The position numbers and the translations under genes are program-made. Of a stretch of DNA of 24,985 nt, positions 1 through 6,898 are shown piece by piece. The stretch comes from CAZQGE01 sp964592815. Its GTDB lineage: Bacteria; Bacillota; Clostridia; Christensenellales; CAG-917. Position 1 is the first letter of the stretch. Every line of letters starts with the position of its first letter. Under the pieces are notes generated by a model, which saw only the letters and a program-made list of their open reading frames with translations, searched no databases and was not told the DNA's origin. The stretch lies in contig CAZQGE010000019.1 in assembly GCA_964592815.1 (NCBI GenBank), positions 1-24,985 on the forward strand. Direction: 5' to 3'.

Positions 1-50
1 CTAATTGCAACCGAATTAACGTTAAAAAAATAATTTTTGCACTTCGTCGT

Positions 51-78
51 TTGACTTTTTTAACGTATGTGATAAACT
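51..78 (+). promoter_or_regulatory. Candidate sigma-A promoter for tRNA-Gly
   Basis: TTGACT (51-56) is followed after 16 bases by TAAACT (73-78). This puts the start of transcription near 85, about 38 bases before the tRNA. The -35 is a 5/6 match and the -10 is weaker. Bases 1-50 show nothing else I can name. Confidence 0.5.
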
Positions 79-122
79 AAATTAAGCAATTTTTAGGCGA
101 AAAATATTTTTTAGTTTAATAT

Positions 123-196
123 GCGAATGTAGTTTAATGGTAAAACAGCAGCTTCCCAAGCTACGGTCGTGGGTCCGATTCCCATCATTCGCTCCA
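123..196 (+). tRNA. tRNA-Gly (anticodon CCC), encoded CCA
   Basis: A complete 74-base cloverleaf can be drawn. The acceptor stem GCGAATG/CATTCGC is fully paired. The D arm is GTTT/AAAC with GG in its loop. The anticodon loop is TTCCCAA, giving anticodon CCC, which reads GGG glycine codons. The T stem is GTGGG/CCCAT, and the encoded CCA ends at 196. Two positions are odd: the anticodon stem (GCAGC/GCTAC) has a C-A mismatch at 28-42, and the T loop reads TCCGATT, so position 55, nearly always U (pseudouridine), is C. It is either a working but divergent isoacceptor or a decaying copy. The intact acceptor, CCA and upstream promoter favour expression. Confidence 0.9.
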
Positions 197-210
197 TAGA
201 AGAACTAATC

Positions 211-260
211 GCCGATTTGCAGATGACAGTAATTAAAAAAACTGAACTGCGGAATCGGAC
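211..260 (+). other. Structured spacer hairpin with complement to the tRNA-Gly T arm
   Basis: Three stacked stems fold on each other: CCGATT (212-217) with AATCGG (253-258), GCAG (219-222) with CTGC (247-250), and CAGT (227-230) with ACTG (241-244), around an A-rich loop. The 3' arm GGAATCGGAC (251-260) is also a perfect 10-base complement of the tRNA-Gly T arm (173-182), so the two pairings exclude each other. It is not followed by a clean U tract, so I do not call it a terminator. It could be a tRNA 3' processing structure or a leader element of the ABC transporter. Confidence 0.35.
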
Positions 261-343
261 GCCCCGTAAAAAAATACAATTTTTTAACTTAAGCATCAAA
301 ATTTAACTAATTTTTTAATTTTTCTACATAATTGGAGTGAACT

Positions 344-1264
344 ATGTTTGTAATCGAAACAAATAAAATTTCAAAAGTAATTGGAAAAAAGAAAATACTA
401 GATAACGTTTCTTTGAACGTCCGTCAGGGCGATATTTACGGTTTGATTGGCAAAAATGGCGCAGGAAAGACTACGCTTATCCGCATAATTTGCGGACTTT
501 ACAATCAAACTAGCGGAACTATTACCATCAACGGCGCATCATCAACAAAAGGTTTGGAATTTGAAAGAAAGAAAATTGGTTCTTTGATTGACTTTCCGTC
601 TTATCAACCTAATATGAGCGCGTTTGAAAATATGAAAGCGTGCGCGCTTACTCTTGGCATAAACGACGACGCAAAACTGAAAGAACTTTTGCATACGGTA
701 AGTTTGAATGCCGACGAACCACTTAGAGTCAAAAATTATTCTTTAGGTATGAAACAACGATTGGCTTTAGCAATGACTTTAATTGGCGACCCTAAAATTT
801 TGATTTTAGACGAACCCGTAAATGGACTCGACCCAACGGGAATTTTTGAAATGCGTGAACTTTTAACACACTTGAACCGTGATTTAGGAATTACCATTTT
901 GATTTCTTCTCACCTACTTGGCGAGTTGTCAAAACTTGCAAACTGCTACGGAGTTATGGACAAAGGCAAAATTGTAAAGGAATTGCGAGGAAGCGATTTG
1001 GAAATGCTTTGTCGCCCCTTTATCAAGGTTGTTGTTGGTGACTTGAAAAGAGCGTTAAACATAGTTTTAGAAAACTACCACTCTGAAGAGTTTGAAATTT
1101 TACCGTTTAACACTATTGCAATATACAACATTGAAAAAGGTGTAACTGGCGTGTCAACAATTTTTGCTGAAGGTAACATTCCAGTTTTAAGCATTATGCA
1201 ATGTGAAGGCGATTTAGAAACAACATTCATTTCAATGATGGGAGGGCTTACAGATGAAAAATAA
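344..1264 (+). CDS. ABC transporter ATP-binding protein (BcrA/ABC-2 exporter type)
   Basis: This 306-residue protein is the cytoplasmic ATPase of an ABC-2 type exporter. It shows Walker A GKNGAGKT (residues 36-43), the signature SLGMKQR (133-139), Walker B ILILDEP (152-158) with NGLDP after it, and an SSHLL switch-histidine motif near residue 190. The roughly 90 residues after the nucleotide-binding domain resemble the C-terminal extension of bacitracin- and lantibiotic-immunity ATPases. The ATG at 344 has a GGAG site seven bases upstream. The end overlaps the permease gene by 11 bases, so the two are translationally coupled. The family exports or clears peptides and antibiotics from the membrane. 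The substrate cannot be read here, and no two-component system or peptide gene is adjacent. Confidence 0.9.
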   Translation: MFVIETNKISKVIGKKKILDNVSLNVRQGDIYGLIGKNGAGKTTLIRIICGLYNQTSGTITINGASSTKGLEFERKKIGSLIDFPSYQPNMSAFENMKACALTLGINDDAKLKELLHTVSLNADEPLRVKNYSLGMKQRLALAMTLIGDPKILILDEPVNGLDPTGIFEMRELLTHLNRDLGITILISSHLLGELSKLANCYGVMDKGKIVKELRGSDLEMLCRPFIKVVVGDLKRALNIVLENYHSEEFEILPFNTIAIYNIEKGVTGVSTIFAEGNIPVLSIMQCEGDLETTFISMMGGLTDEK

Positions 1265-2072
1265 ATCTACGTTCAGCGCAATGTTAGAAAGCGATTTTTA
1301 CAAACTTTTCAGGCTGAAGAGCGTATTTATTTGCCCTATCATTATGGTTTTGCTTATCGCACTTAATTTCGGAATGTTTTGGTGGCTTAACAAAGTTACG
1401 GCGTCTGTTCCTGGTGGAATTCAAGAACTTACAATTAAAACTATGCTTTTCGCTTCATCTGGAAACGCAAATATACCTTTGTTTATTGCAATAATTTGCA
1501 GTCTTTTTGTAGGAAGCGAATTTGCGCACGGACTAATCAAAAATAATGTCGCAAGAGGAAGCAACCGCTTACAAATATATTTTTCAAAGATGATTGTACT
1601 TTCCGTTTTGGTGGTTATTTACACTTTAGGTTCATATTTGGTATCTGGAATTTTTATCGGAATTTCAAAGGCGATACCAAGTGTTGCAAGTGGTTTTCAT
1701 ATTTTTGACACTACAACAGTAGGACAATTTGCACGTACGGTATTTTTGCAAATATGGACAAATATATCCGTAACGTCCATATTTATGATGCTAGCGTTTT
1801 TGCTTAGAACTTCGGGTTCGGCAATAGGCGTCAACCTTGCAGTTTATTTCTTGTCAGGCATAATTTTGACCATTGTTGGCGCGCTGTCATCACAAGTTGC
1901 TTGGCTTGAAAAAGTCCTTTTATATATTCCTAATATGATAACGCTCACAATTGTTTCAACTCCAACGTTCACAACGCCTATTTGGTTGCGTGTTACGTTT
2001 ATGCCTCTCGCGTACTTAATAGTGTCGTCTTTAATAGGAATTTCAACGTTCTTAAAACGCGACATAAAGTAA
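1254..2072 (+). CDS. ABC-2 type transporter permease
   Basis: This 272-residue integral membrane protein has about six hydrophobic segments: one near residues 25-45, one at 72-90, two around 113-145 and 160-190, one at 195-215, and a last one before the C-terminal KRDIK. That is the usual topology of BcrB/ABC-2 permeases. It starts inside the 3' end of the ATPase gene, with a GGGAGGG stretch just upstream of the ATG serving as ribosome binding site, so it should be the partner of that ATPase. It probably forms a homodimeric pore with two ATPase copies. Sequence conservation in this family is low, so the call rests on topology and the coupled neighbour. Confidence 0.85.
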   Translation: MKNKSTFSAMLESDFYKLFRLKSVFICPIIMVLLIALNFGMFWWLNKVTASVPGGIQELTIKTMLFASSGNANIPLFIAIICSLFVGSEFAHGLIKNNVARGSNRLQIYFSKMIVLSVLVVIYTLGSYLVSGIFIGISKAIPSVASGFHIFDTTTVGQFARTVFLQIWTNISVTSIFMMLAFLLRTSGSAIGVNLAVYFLSGIILTIVGALSSQVAWLEKVLLYIPNMITLTIVSTPTFTTPIWLRVTFMPLAYLIVSSLIGISTFLKRDIK

Positions 2073-2122
2073 AGTCTTACTTTTTATTCACAAAAAACGT
2101 CACAAAAGAAGAATAATTTTTG

Positions 2123-2151
2123 TTGCATTAAAAAGTATAAAATGTTATACT
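2123..2151 (+). promoter_or_regulatory. Sigma-A promoter for SRP RNA
   Basis: TTGCAT (2123-2128) and TATACT (2146-2151) are separated by exactly 17 bases. Transcription would start near 2158, which coincides with the first base of the closing helix of the RNA. Confidence 0.85.
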
Positions 2152-2157
2152 CGCTTT

Positions 2158-2424
2158 ACTGCACTAGACGGGGAGCTAGCGGTGCCCTGTAAACCGCAAA
2201 CCGCTACAGCGGTGTCGAACGCCATTTTGAGGCATAATCTATGGTTGGCTGGATTGTGCAAGGAGTGTTGATAGCAAGGTCCTGTGCAATGTCATACTGT
2301 GAACCGTGTTAGAGCTTGATCGCAGCAGCACTAAGCAGGTGTTGGTATGTGCCACGGGGAAACTTTGAGGTAGCCACCTACACAGTTATCGCTTCGGTAG
2401 GTTTTGTCGAAAGTGGTGTGCAGT
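2158..2424 (+). ncRNA. ffs: Signal recognition particle RNA, large Firmicutes type
   Basis: This is the RNA scaffold of the signal recognition particle, which with Ffh brings ribosomes making membrane proteins to FtsY. The 5' Alu-like domain, starting with ACGGGGAGCTAGCGGTGCCC, matches the Clostridia/Bacillus long form. The 3' half carries GTCCTGTGCAA, GAACC, AGCAGCACTAAG and ATGTGCC in the expected order. The ends pair through ACTGCAC (2158-2164) and GTGCAGT (2418-2424), giving about 267 bases. The helix 8 tip is unusual: where most bacteria have TCC-GGAA-GGA, this one has GCT-TGAT-CGC, so the last pair becomes a T-C mismatch and the GGAA tetraloop is lost. The 3' AGCA of the symmetric loop is kept and the 5' side reads TAGA instead of CAGG. 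A short open frame at 2316-2507 is not a gene. Confidence 0.92.
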
Positions 2425-2428
2425 TTTC

Positions 2429-2458
2429 AAAAAGCAATCGTAATACGATTGCTTTTTG
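2429..2458 (+). terminator. Rho-independent terminator of SRP RNA
   Basis: AAAAAGCAATCG (2429-2440) pairs fully with CGATTGCTTTTT (2446-2457) around a TAATA loop. The 3' arm ends in five T residues. Confidence 0.9.
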
Positions 2459-2602
2459 CAATTTATATAGCTTTTATTACACTCTTATTTCAAATTTTCG
2501 CTTATAAAATTTTTATTACTTTGCGTATTTTACACAGCCAATATCTTGTTTCTATTTTAATTATATCCGCTTAGATTATATTTTTTGAAAATTGATACTA
2601 TA

Positions 2603-2634
2603 AAAAAATAAACCGCCCCATTGAGGGCGGTTTT
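2603..2634 (-). terminator. Terminator of the EF-G-like gene
   Basis: On the minus strand, AAACCGCCC pairs with GGGCGGTTT (2625-2633 with 2610-2618) and is followed by a T-rich run. It lies 14 bases after the stop codon at 2648. The stretch between the SRP terminator and this one holds nothing else recognisable. Confidence 0.88.
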
Positions 2635-2647
2635 ATCTTGAGTTATA

Positions 2648-4714
2648 CTATTTTTTTGCAGCTTCTTCTTCACGCTTTTTAGCGTCTTCAATAATTTTAT
2701 CATTTGAGCTGGCTGGAACTTCTTCATATCTGACAAACTTAATTTCAAAACGTCCTCTGCCCTGTGTCATACTTCTTAAATCGGTTGCATAACGGAACAT
2801 TTCAGATTGTGGAACTTCAACTCTTATAACTTGGTTTTTGCCAACAATATCATTCCCTAATATTCTTGCGCGACGTTTATTCATATCACCAAGAATATCG
2901 CCAAGATAGCTTTCAGGTACAGTAATTGTTGCTTCCATAAACGGCTCCAAAAAACAAGGCGTAGCTTTTGCACAACCTTCGGCATACGACAATTTCGCTG
3001 CCGTAATAAACGCAATTTCCTTACTGTCAACTGGGTGATATTTTCCGTCGTAAAGCGTTGCTTTGAGGTTGACCATAGGATACCCCGCCAAAACACCTCT
3101 CTTTATTGCTTCTCGCAAGCCTTTTTCAACTGCGGGTATAAATTGACGAGGAACTGCTCCGCCAACAATGGCGTCAACAAACTCAAATTCTCCGTCTTCT
3201 GCGCCTGGTTCAAACTTAATAAATACGTCTCCATATTGTCCTGCACCACCAGATTGTTTTTTGTGCTTTCCTTCGGCTTCAGCAACTTTTCTGATTGTTT
3301 CTCTGTATGCAACGCGAGGTTCTCTCCAACTAATGTCCAAGCCCAACTTATTTTTTATACGCTTGCACATAATGTCAAGTTGTGCTTCGCCAAGTCCACT
3401 AATAAGCACGTCAGAAGTCTCAACGTTCTTTTCAACCTTAAACGTTGCATCTTCGTCTTGCATTTTGATAAGCCCTTGAATAGCTTTTTCTTCATCTTTT
3501 GCTGCTTTAACCGCATAAGATATTACCGGTTTTGGAAATACTATTTTTTCAAAATCAATTTTATAATCAATTGCTGACAAGGTGTCGTTAGTGTTTGTAT
3601 AAACAAGTTTTGCAAGCGCACCTATATCACCCGCTTCCAAGCAATCAACAGGTTCTTGTTTTTTTCCTTTTAATATGTAAATCGTTCCAACTTTTTCAGT
3701 TTTGTCTGCCGTATTATTATATATAGTATCGCCAGACATCAATTTTCCTGACATAACCTTGAATGTGAGAAGTTTTCCAACGTACGGGTCAATGACGGAC
3801 TTAAACACAACCGCGCTAAACGGAGCATTTACGTTTGTATCAATTTGTTTTAATTCACCGTTTACAGTTGCGCTATGTGGCTTTGCTTTTACAGGTGATG
3901 GCATCAAATCAACAATTTTGTCCATCAACCGAGAAATGCTGACAGATGAAATTGCATTTCCTGCCATAAGCGGAATAAAACTATCGTTTGCAACTGCTGT
4001 GTGAACTCCTTTTTGAAGTTCCTCAAATGTAAACGGCTTTCCATCAAAGAATTTCATCATAAGTTCTTCGTCAGTTTCTGCGACCATTTCCATAAGCGAA
4101 TTTTTGTATTCATCAGCAATCGCTTTCAAATCTGAGGGAACGTCAATTTGAGTTTGACCATCATTTGAAAAACCTTGACCGCTGAAAACGTCAACGTAAC
4201 CAACCATTTTTCCTTCTTGCATAATTGGCAACTCAATGGGTTTTACAACGGGATATTTTGCAATTATATCCTGTATTGTAGAAAGAAAATCAGAATTTTC
4301 TTTATCAACAGCATTAACAAATATAAACGCTGGCGTGTTGTTTTCTGAACACATTTCCAACGCTTTTTCTGTTCCTACCGTCATACTTCCAGATGCGCTT
4401 GTTACAACAACTGCGCTGTCTGCCGCATAAAGAGCCGCAACCATTTCACCTTCAAAGTCAAAAAAACCAGGAACGTCAAGAATGTTGATTTTTGTATCAC
4501 GGTGTATTGCGTACCCCAAAGACATACTTATGGATATTTTACGCTTAATTTCTTCATCGTCGAAATCAAACGTTGAGTTTCCATCATCAACTTTTCCTAA
4601 TCGGTCAATAGTTTTAGCTTCAAAAAGCATAGCTTCGGCCAAAGAGGTTTTGCCTTCCCCTGAGTGCCCGATAAGAGCAATGTTGCGAATAGATTCAGAT
4701 GTAAAGTTTCTCAT
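2648..4714 (-). CDS. Elongation factor G-like GTPase (EF-G paralogue)
   Basis: The 688-residue protein has the full EF-G layout: GTPase domain (about 1-270), beta-barrel domain II (about 290-380), domain III, domain IV (about 460-600) and domain V. It belongs to the EF-G-like subfamily rather than the main FusA. G1 is GHSGEGKTS (16-24) and G3 is DVPGFFDF (80-87), with Phe84 where classical EF-G has the catalytic His. The G4 motif, normally NKxD, reads NAVD (134-137), so the base-specificity lysine is missing; I checked this in the DNA (AAT GCT GTT GAT). The start is fixed by AGAGG seven bases upstream. The gene stands alone between its own promoter and terminator. The biological role of this subfamily is not settled; a ribosome-associated function is inferred from domains only. 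Confidence 0.88.
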   Translation of the reverse strand: MRNFTSESIRNIALIGHSGEGKTSLAEAMLFEAKTIDRLGKVDDGNSTFDFDDEEIKRKISISMSLGYAIHRDTKINILDVPGFFDFEGEMVAALYAADSAVVVTSASGSMTVGTEKALEMCSENNTPAFIFVNAVDKENSDFLSTIQDIIAKYPVVKPIELPIMQEGKMVGYVDVFSGQGFSNDGQTQIDVPSDLKAIADEYKNSLMEMVAETDEELMMKFFDGKPFTFEELQKGVHTAVANDSFIPLMAGNAISSVSISRLMDKIVDLMPSPVKAKPHSATVNGELKQIDTNVNAPFSAVVFKSVIDPYVGKLLTFKVMSGKLMSGDTIYNNTADKTEKVGTIYILKGKKQEPVDCLEAGDIGALAKLVYTNTNDTLSAIDYKIDFEKIVFPKPVISYAVKAAKDEEKAIQGLIKMQDEDATFKVEKNVETSDVLISGLGEAQLDIMCKRIKNKLGLDISWREPRVAYRETIRKVAEAEGKHKKQSGGAGQYGDVFIKFEPGAEDGEFEFVDAIVGGAVPRQFIPAVEKGLREAIKRGVLAGYPMVNLKATLYDGKYHPVDSKEIAFITAAKLSYAEGCAKATPCFLEPFMEATITVPESYLGDILGDMNKRRARILGNDIVGKNQVIRVEVPQSEMFRYATDLRSMTQGRGRFEIKFVRYEEVPASSNDKIIEDAKKREEEAAKK

Positions 4715-4744
4715 AATTTTACCTCTTTTTTATAGTACTTTTTA

Positions 4745-4773
4745 ATCATAAACCATAATTTATGCATTTGCAA
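4745..4773 (-). promoter_or_regulatory. Sigma-A promoter for the EF-G-like gene
   Basis: On the minus strand TTGCAA (4773-4768) and TATGAT (4750-4745) are 17 bases apart. Transcription would start near 4738, leaving a 23-base leader that carries the AGAGG site. Confidence 0.7.
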
Positions 4774-4893
4774 GGTTAAAATTTTGACGACGACTTCAAT
4801 AGCTATTCCAATATTTTAATGCTGTATTTTGATAAATTTTTCAATGTTAAACAAAATTTAGTCTAATTTTTTATACAAAACATAAACTTTAAT

Positions 4894-5607
4894 ATGACGA
4901 CAATAGGAATTTACGACAGCGGAATAGGCGGACTTACAACGCTTAAAACATTATATGACTACTATAAAAATGCGAATTTTGTCTATTTTGCAGATAACGC
5001 ATCAATGCCATTCGGCAGCAGAAGCAAGCAAGATATAGAAAACCTTGTAAGCTATTCCTTACAAACGTTGCAATCACAAACGGACGTACAAGTTTTAGCT
5101 TGTAATACAGCGTCTATGTCCTACAATTTGTCACCAGACGTAATAAAATTGAAACCTAATTTGGAAAAGCTAAACGACTCAGGAACGTTGACAATGGCAA
5201 CACCTCTTACAATAAATCTGTTAAAAGAAAATTTAGATATAAACAATCAAAATTTTAAGCATACAAACACACATTCATTAGCAATGCTTGTTGAAAACTG
5301 TGCAGAATATTCTTATGTCACCCAAAAACCGTTAAATTTTGATTGTCTAAAAAAATATTTACATAGAGTTTTAGATGGAATTTTTAACGTTGATACAGTA
5401 ATTATAGGTTGTTCACATTACGTTTACGTAGAACGCGCAATAAAAGACATTTTGAACAACAAGAATTTTGACAACGGTAATTTGCGAGTTTTAGAGCAAC
5501 TGCAAAAAATTGGATTAAACGACAGAGGTGAACATACTATAAAGTTTATTTTCAGCGGAGCAAATGAAATGAAAAAGTATAAATATATTTTAGAAAACCT
5601 TAAATAA
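4894..5607 (+). CDS. Glutamate racemase-like protein (MurI family)
   Basis: MurI interconverts L- and D-glutamate for peptidoglycan. This 237-residue protein keeps the family's catalytic landmarks: DSGIGG near residue 8, MPFG in place of the usual CPYG, ACNTAS with the first catalytic Cys, and GCSHY with the second Cys and His (usual form GCTHYP). It is shorter than typical MurI (about 260-270) and lacks a recognisable P-V-x-G-V segment after the first Cys. No Shine-Dalgarno site precedes the ATG. A TATACA box at 4872-4877 would start transcription about ten bases before the ATG, so the mRNA may be nearly leaderless. It could be the cell's glutamate racemase, a paralogue, or an aspartate-racemase-superfamily relative. 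The intact catalytic residues argue for an active racemase. Confidence 0.78.
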   Translation: MTTIGIYDSGIGGLTTLKTLYDYYKNANFVYFADNASMPFGSRSKQDIENLVSYSLQTLQSQTDVQVLACNTASMSYNLSPDVIKLKPNLEKLNDSGTLTMATPLTINLLKENLDINNQNFKHTNTHSLAMLVENCAEYSYVTQKPLNFDCLKKYLHRVLDGIFNVDTVIIGCSHYVYVERAIKDILNNKNFDNGNLRVLEQLQKIGLNDRGEHTIKFIFSGANEMKKYKYILENLK

Positions 5608-5628
5608 ACTATGTTTTTCGAGGGGTAA

Positions 5629-6495
5629 TTAAGAAAAGCACTTGTTTAGAGCATTAGATATAATCGCCGAACACATATCAACGTAAAACTTTATTTCTTT
5701 GGGCGCAACAACCAAATTTGACAGTTTTTTTCGCATTAGCAAATCGCGGTAATAATATAAATCAGGTTCAATATTTTTTTCACTAAGATAATTTTTTATA
5801 AAATCTTCCAAAACAGTTCTCATTGCAAGCACTAACGGAACACCAATAGTTAACACGTTCACTCCTAGTTCTTTGCTGTCAATTTTCTCTTTATCTTGTC
5901 CGACACCACTTCCAGGGGCTATACCAGAAGTCGAAATCTGAAAAGATTTTCCGAGCCTAACGGCAGATGAGGTTGCAAGCGAGTCAATTAAAATTACAAA
6001 TGACGGCTTTATTTCTTTTGTGAGCGCGCGCACGGTTTCAATGGTCTTAATTCCCGTTTCTCCGCTCACTCCAGGTGTCATAGCGCAAACTCGTTGTTCT
6101 TTAAGCGTTAAATTTATAGACAATCCCCTATTGGTTTTAATTTTTTTTACAACAGAACTGCCTAAGGCGTCGGCAACAATATCATCATTTCCTAAACCTA
6201 CAATCAAAACTGGACTTGTAGGCTTCAATATTCCAACAAGATTTTTTACAGTTTCAGCCAACGCATTTTCAAGATATGCACAACCTCTGTTTGTAAAATA
6301 TGTTTTGTCATCACAATCAAAAGTAATGTAAATACCTTTATCTCTGCCAATTTTTTTTGACAACTCCACGCTTTTTAAGTTAAGAAAACGCTTTGTTACC
6401 CCGAATTGTAACTTTGTTAATTTTGACAAATCAACGTTGTTGTTTTTTTCAAGCAATTCTTCTGCCATATCACTTATAAAATAGTCATAAATCAT
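5629..6495 (-). CDS. gpr: Spore germination protease GPR
   Basis: GPR degrades small acid-soluble spore proteins when spores germinate (peptidase family A25). The protein matches family landmarks: IVGLGN with PDALG-like VADALG (Asp109), MTPGVSGETGI, FVILIDSLA (Asp171), ISTSGIAPGSGVG, LGVNVLTIGVP, and near the end VAPKEIKFYVDM. The two Asp correspond to those implicated in catalysis. I start it at 6495 (288 residues), because YFISDMAEELL then lines up with the YLIRTDLAVET-type N terminus of Bacillus GPR. A longer frame to 6618 would run into rpsT and is hydrophobic and unlike the family. A shorter start at 6468 is possible (see promoter). It is convergent with the MurI-like gene, 21 bases apart, with no terminator between. 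Confidence 0.9.
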   Translation of the reverse strand: MIYDYFISDMAEELLEKNNNVDLSKLTKLQFGVTKRFLNLKSVELSKKIGRDKGIYITFDCDDKTYFTNRGCAYLENALAETVKNLVGILKPTSPVLIVGLGNDDIVADALGSSVVKKIKTNRGLSINLTLKEQRVCAMTPGVSGETGIKTIETVRALTKEIKPSFVILIDSLATSSAVRLGKSFQISTSGIAPGSGVGQDKEKIDSKELGVNVLTIGVPLVLAMRTVLEDFIKNYLSEKNIEPDLYYYRDLLMRKKLSNLVVAPKEIKFYVDMCSAIISNALNKCFS

Positions 6496-6500
6496 AACAA

Positions 6501-6529
6501 TATTATGTCCAAACACAAAAATTGAATGC
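6501..6529 (-). promoter_or_regulatory. Sigma-G/sigma-F-like promoter for gpr
   Basis: On the minus strand CATAATA (6507-6501) fits the sigma-G -10 consensus CATNHTA. GCATT (6529-6525) lies 17 bases upstream, near the GHATR -35 at about the right spacing. This suits a forespore gene. Transcription would start near 6494, essentially at the chosen ATG. Confidence 0.5.
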
Positions 6530-6537
6530 AAAATCAG

Positions 6538-6566
6538 TTGCAACAACATAAATGTTGTGATAATAT
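6538..6566 (+). promoter_or_regulatory. Sigma-A promoter for rpsT
   Basis: TTGCAA (6538-6543) and TAATAT (6561-6566) are 17 bases apart. The expected transcription start near 6573 leaves a leader of about 35 bases. Confidence 0.75.
6543..6558. repeat. Perfect palindrome inside the rpsT promoter spacer
   Basis: ACAACAT (6543-6549) and ATGTTGT (6552-6558) form a perfect inverted repeat around AA. It lies between the -35 and -10 of rpsT and just upstream of the gpr promoter. The position is that of a repressor operator, but I do not recognise the site. Confidence 0.5.
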
Positions 6567-6607
6567 ATTGAAGATATTTAGTCAGTACGAAGTACGAGGA
6601 GAAAAAT

Positions 6608-6880
6608 ATGCCTAACATTCAATCAGCAAAAAAGAGAGTCTTGGTTTCAAAAAGACAAAACGAAGAAAACGCAGTTAAGAAAACAAAAGTGAAAAATTCA
6701 ATCAAAAAGTTTAATGCAGCAATAGTTGCAAACGACATTGTTTTGGCTGAAAAACTTCTTTCTGAAACTGTTTCTATAATTGATGCGGCAACATCTGACG
6801 GTGTTTTCCATAAGAATACAGCTGCAAGAAAAAAAGCCACTCTCTGCCGCGCATTAGATAAAGCAAAAGCAAGCAAATAA
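6608..6880 (+). CDS. rpsT: 30S ribosomal protein S20
   Basis: S20 binds 16S rRNA early in assembly of the small subunit. The 90-residue protein starts MPNIQSAKKRVLVSKRQ, is highly basic and helical, and contains the family's HKNTAARKKATL segment near residue 68. Length is typical (85-90). AGGAG lies six bases before the ATG, and the gene has its own promoter and terminator, as is common for rpsT. Its upstream region is shared with the divergent gpr gene. Confidence 0.97.
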   Translation: MPNIQSAKKRVLVSKRQNEENAVKKTKVKNSIKKFNAAIVANDIVLAEKLLSETVSIIDAATSDGVFHKNTAARKKATLCRALDKAKASK

Positions 6881-6898
6881 TTTCGAATTTAATTTTCA

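Noticed and set aside
111..299. Minus-strand open frame across tRNA-Gly and the spacer
   Set aside because: It is antisense to the tRNA and has no ribosome site or recognisable protein.
123..343. tRNA-Gly as an integration (att) site
   Set aside because: There is no direct repeat of the tRNA 3' end and no integrase gene; the only related sequence is an inverted 10-base match.
2316..2507. Open frame of 63 codons over the SRP RNA and its terminator
   Set aside because: It lies inside a well-supported structured RNA, has no ribosome site and runs through the terminator.
6496..6618. 41-residue N-terminal extension of gpr
   Set aside because: It is hydrophobic, overlaps the rpsT start and promoter on the other strand, has no ribosome site and has no counterpart in GPR homologues.
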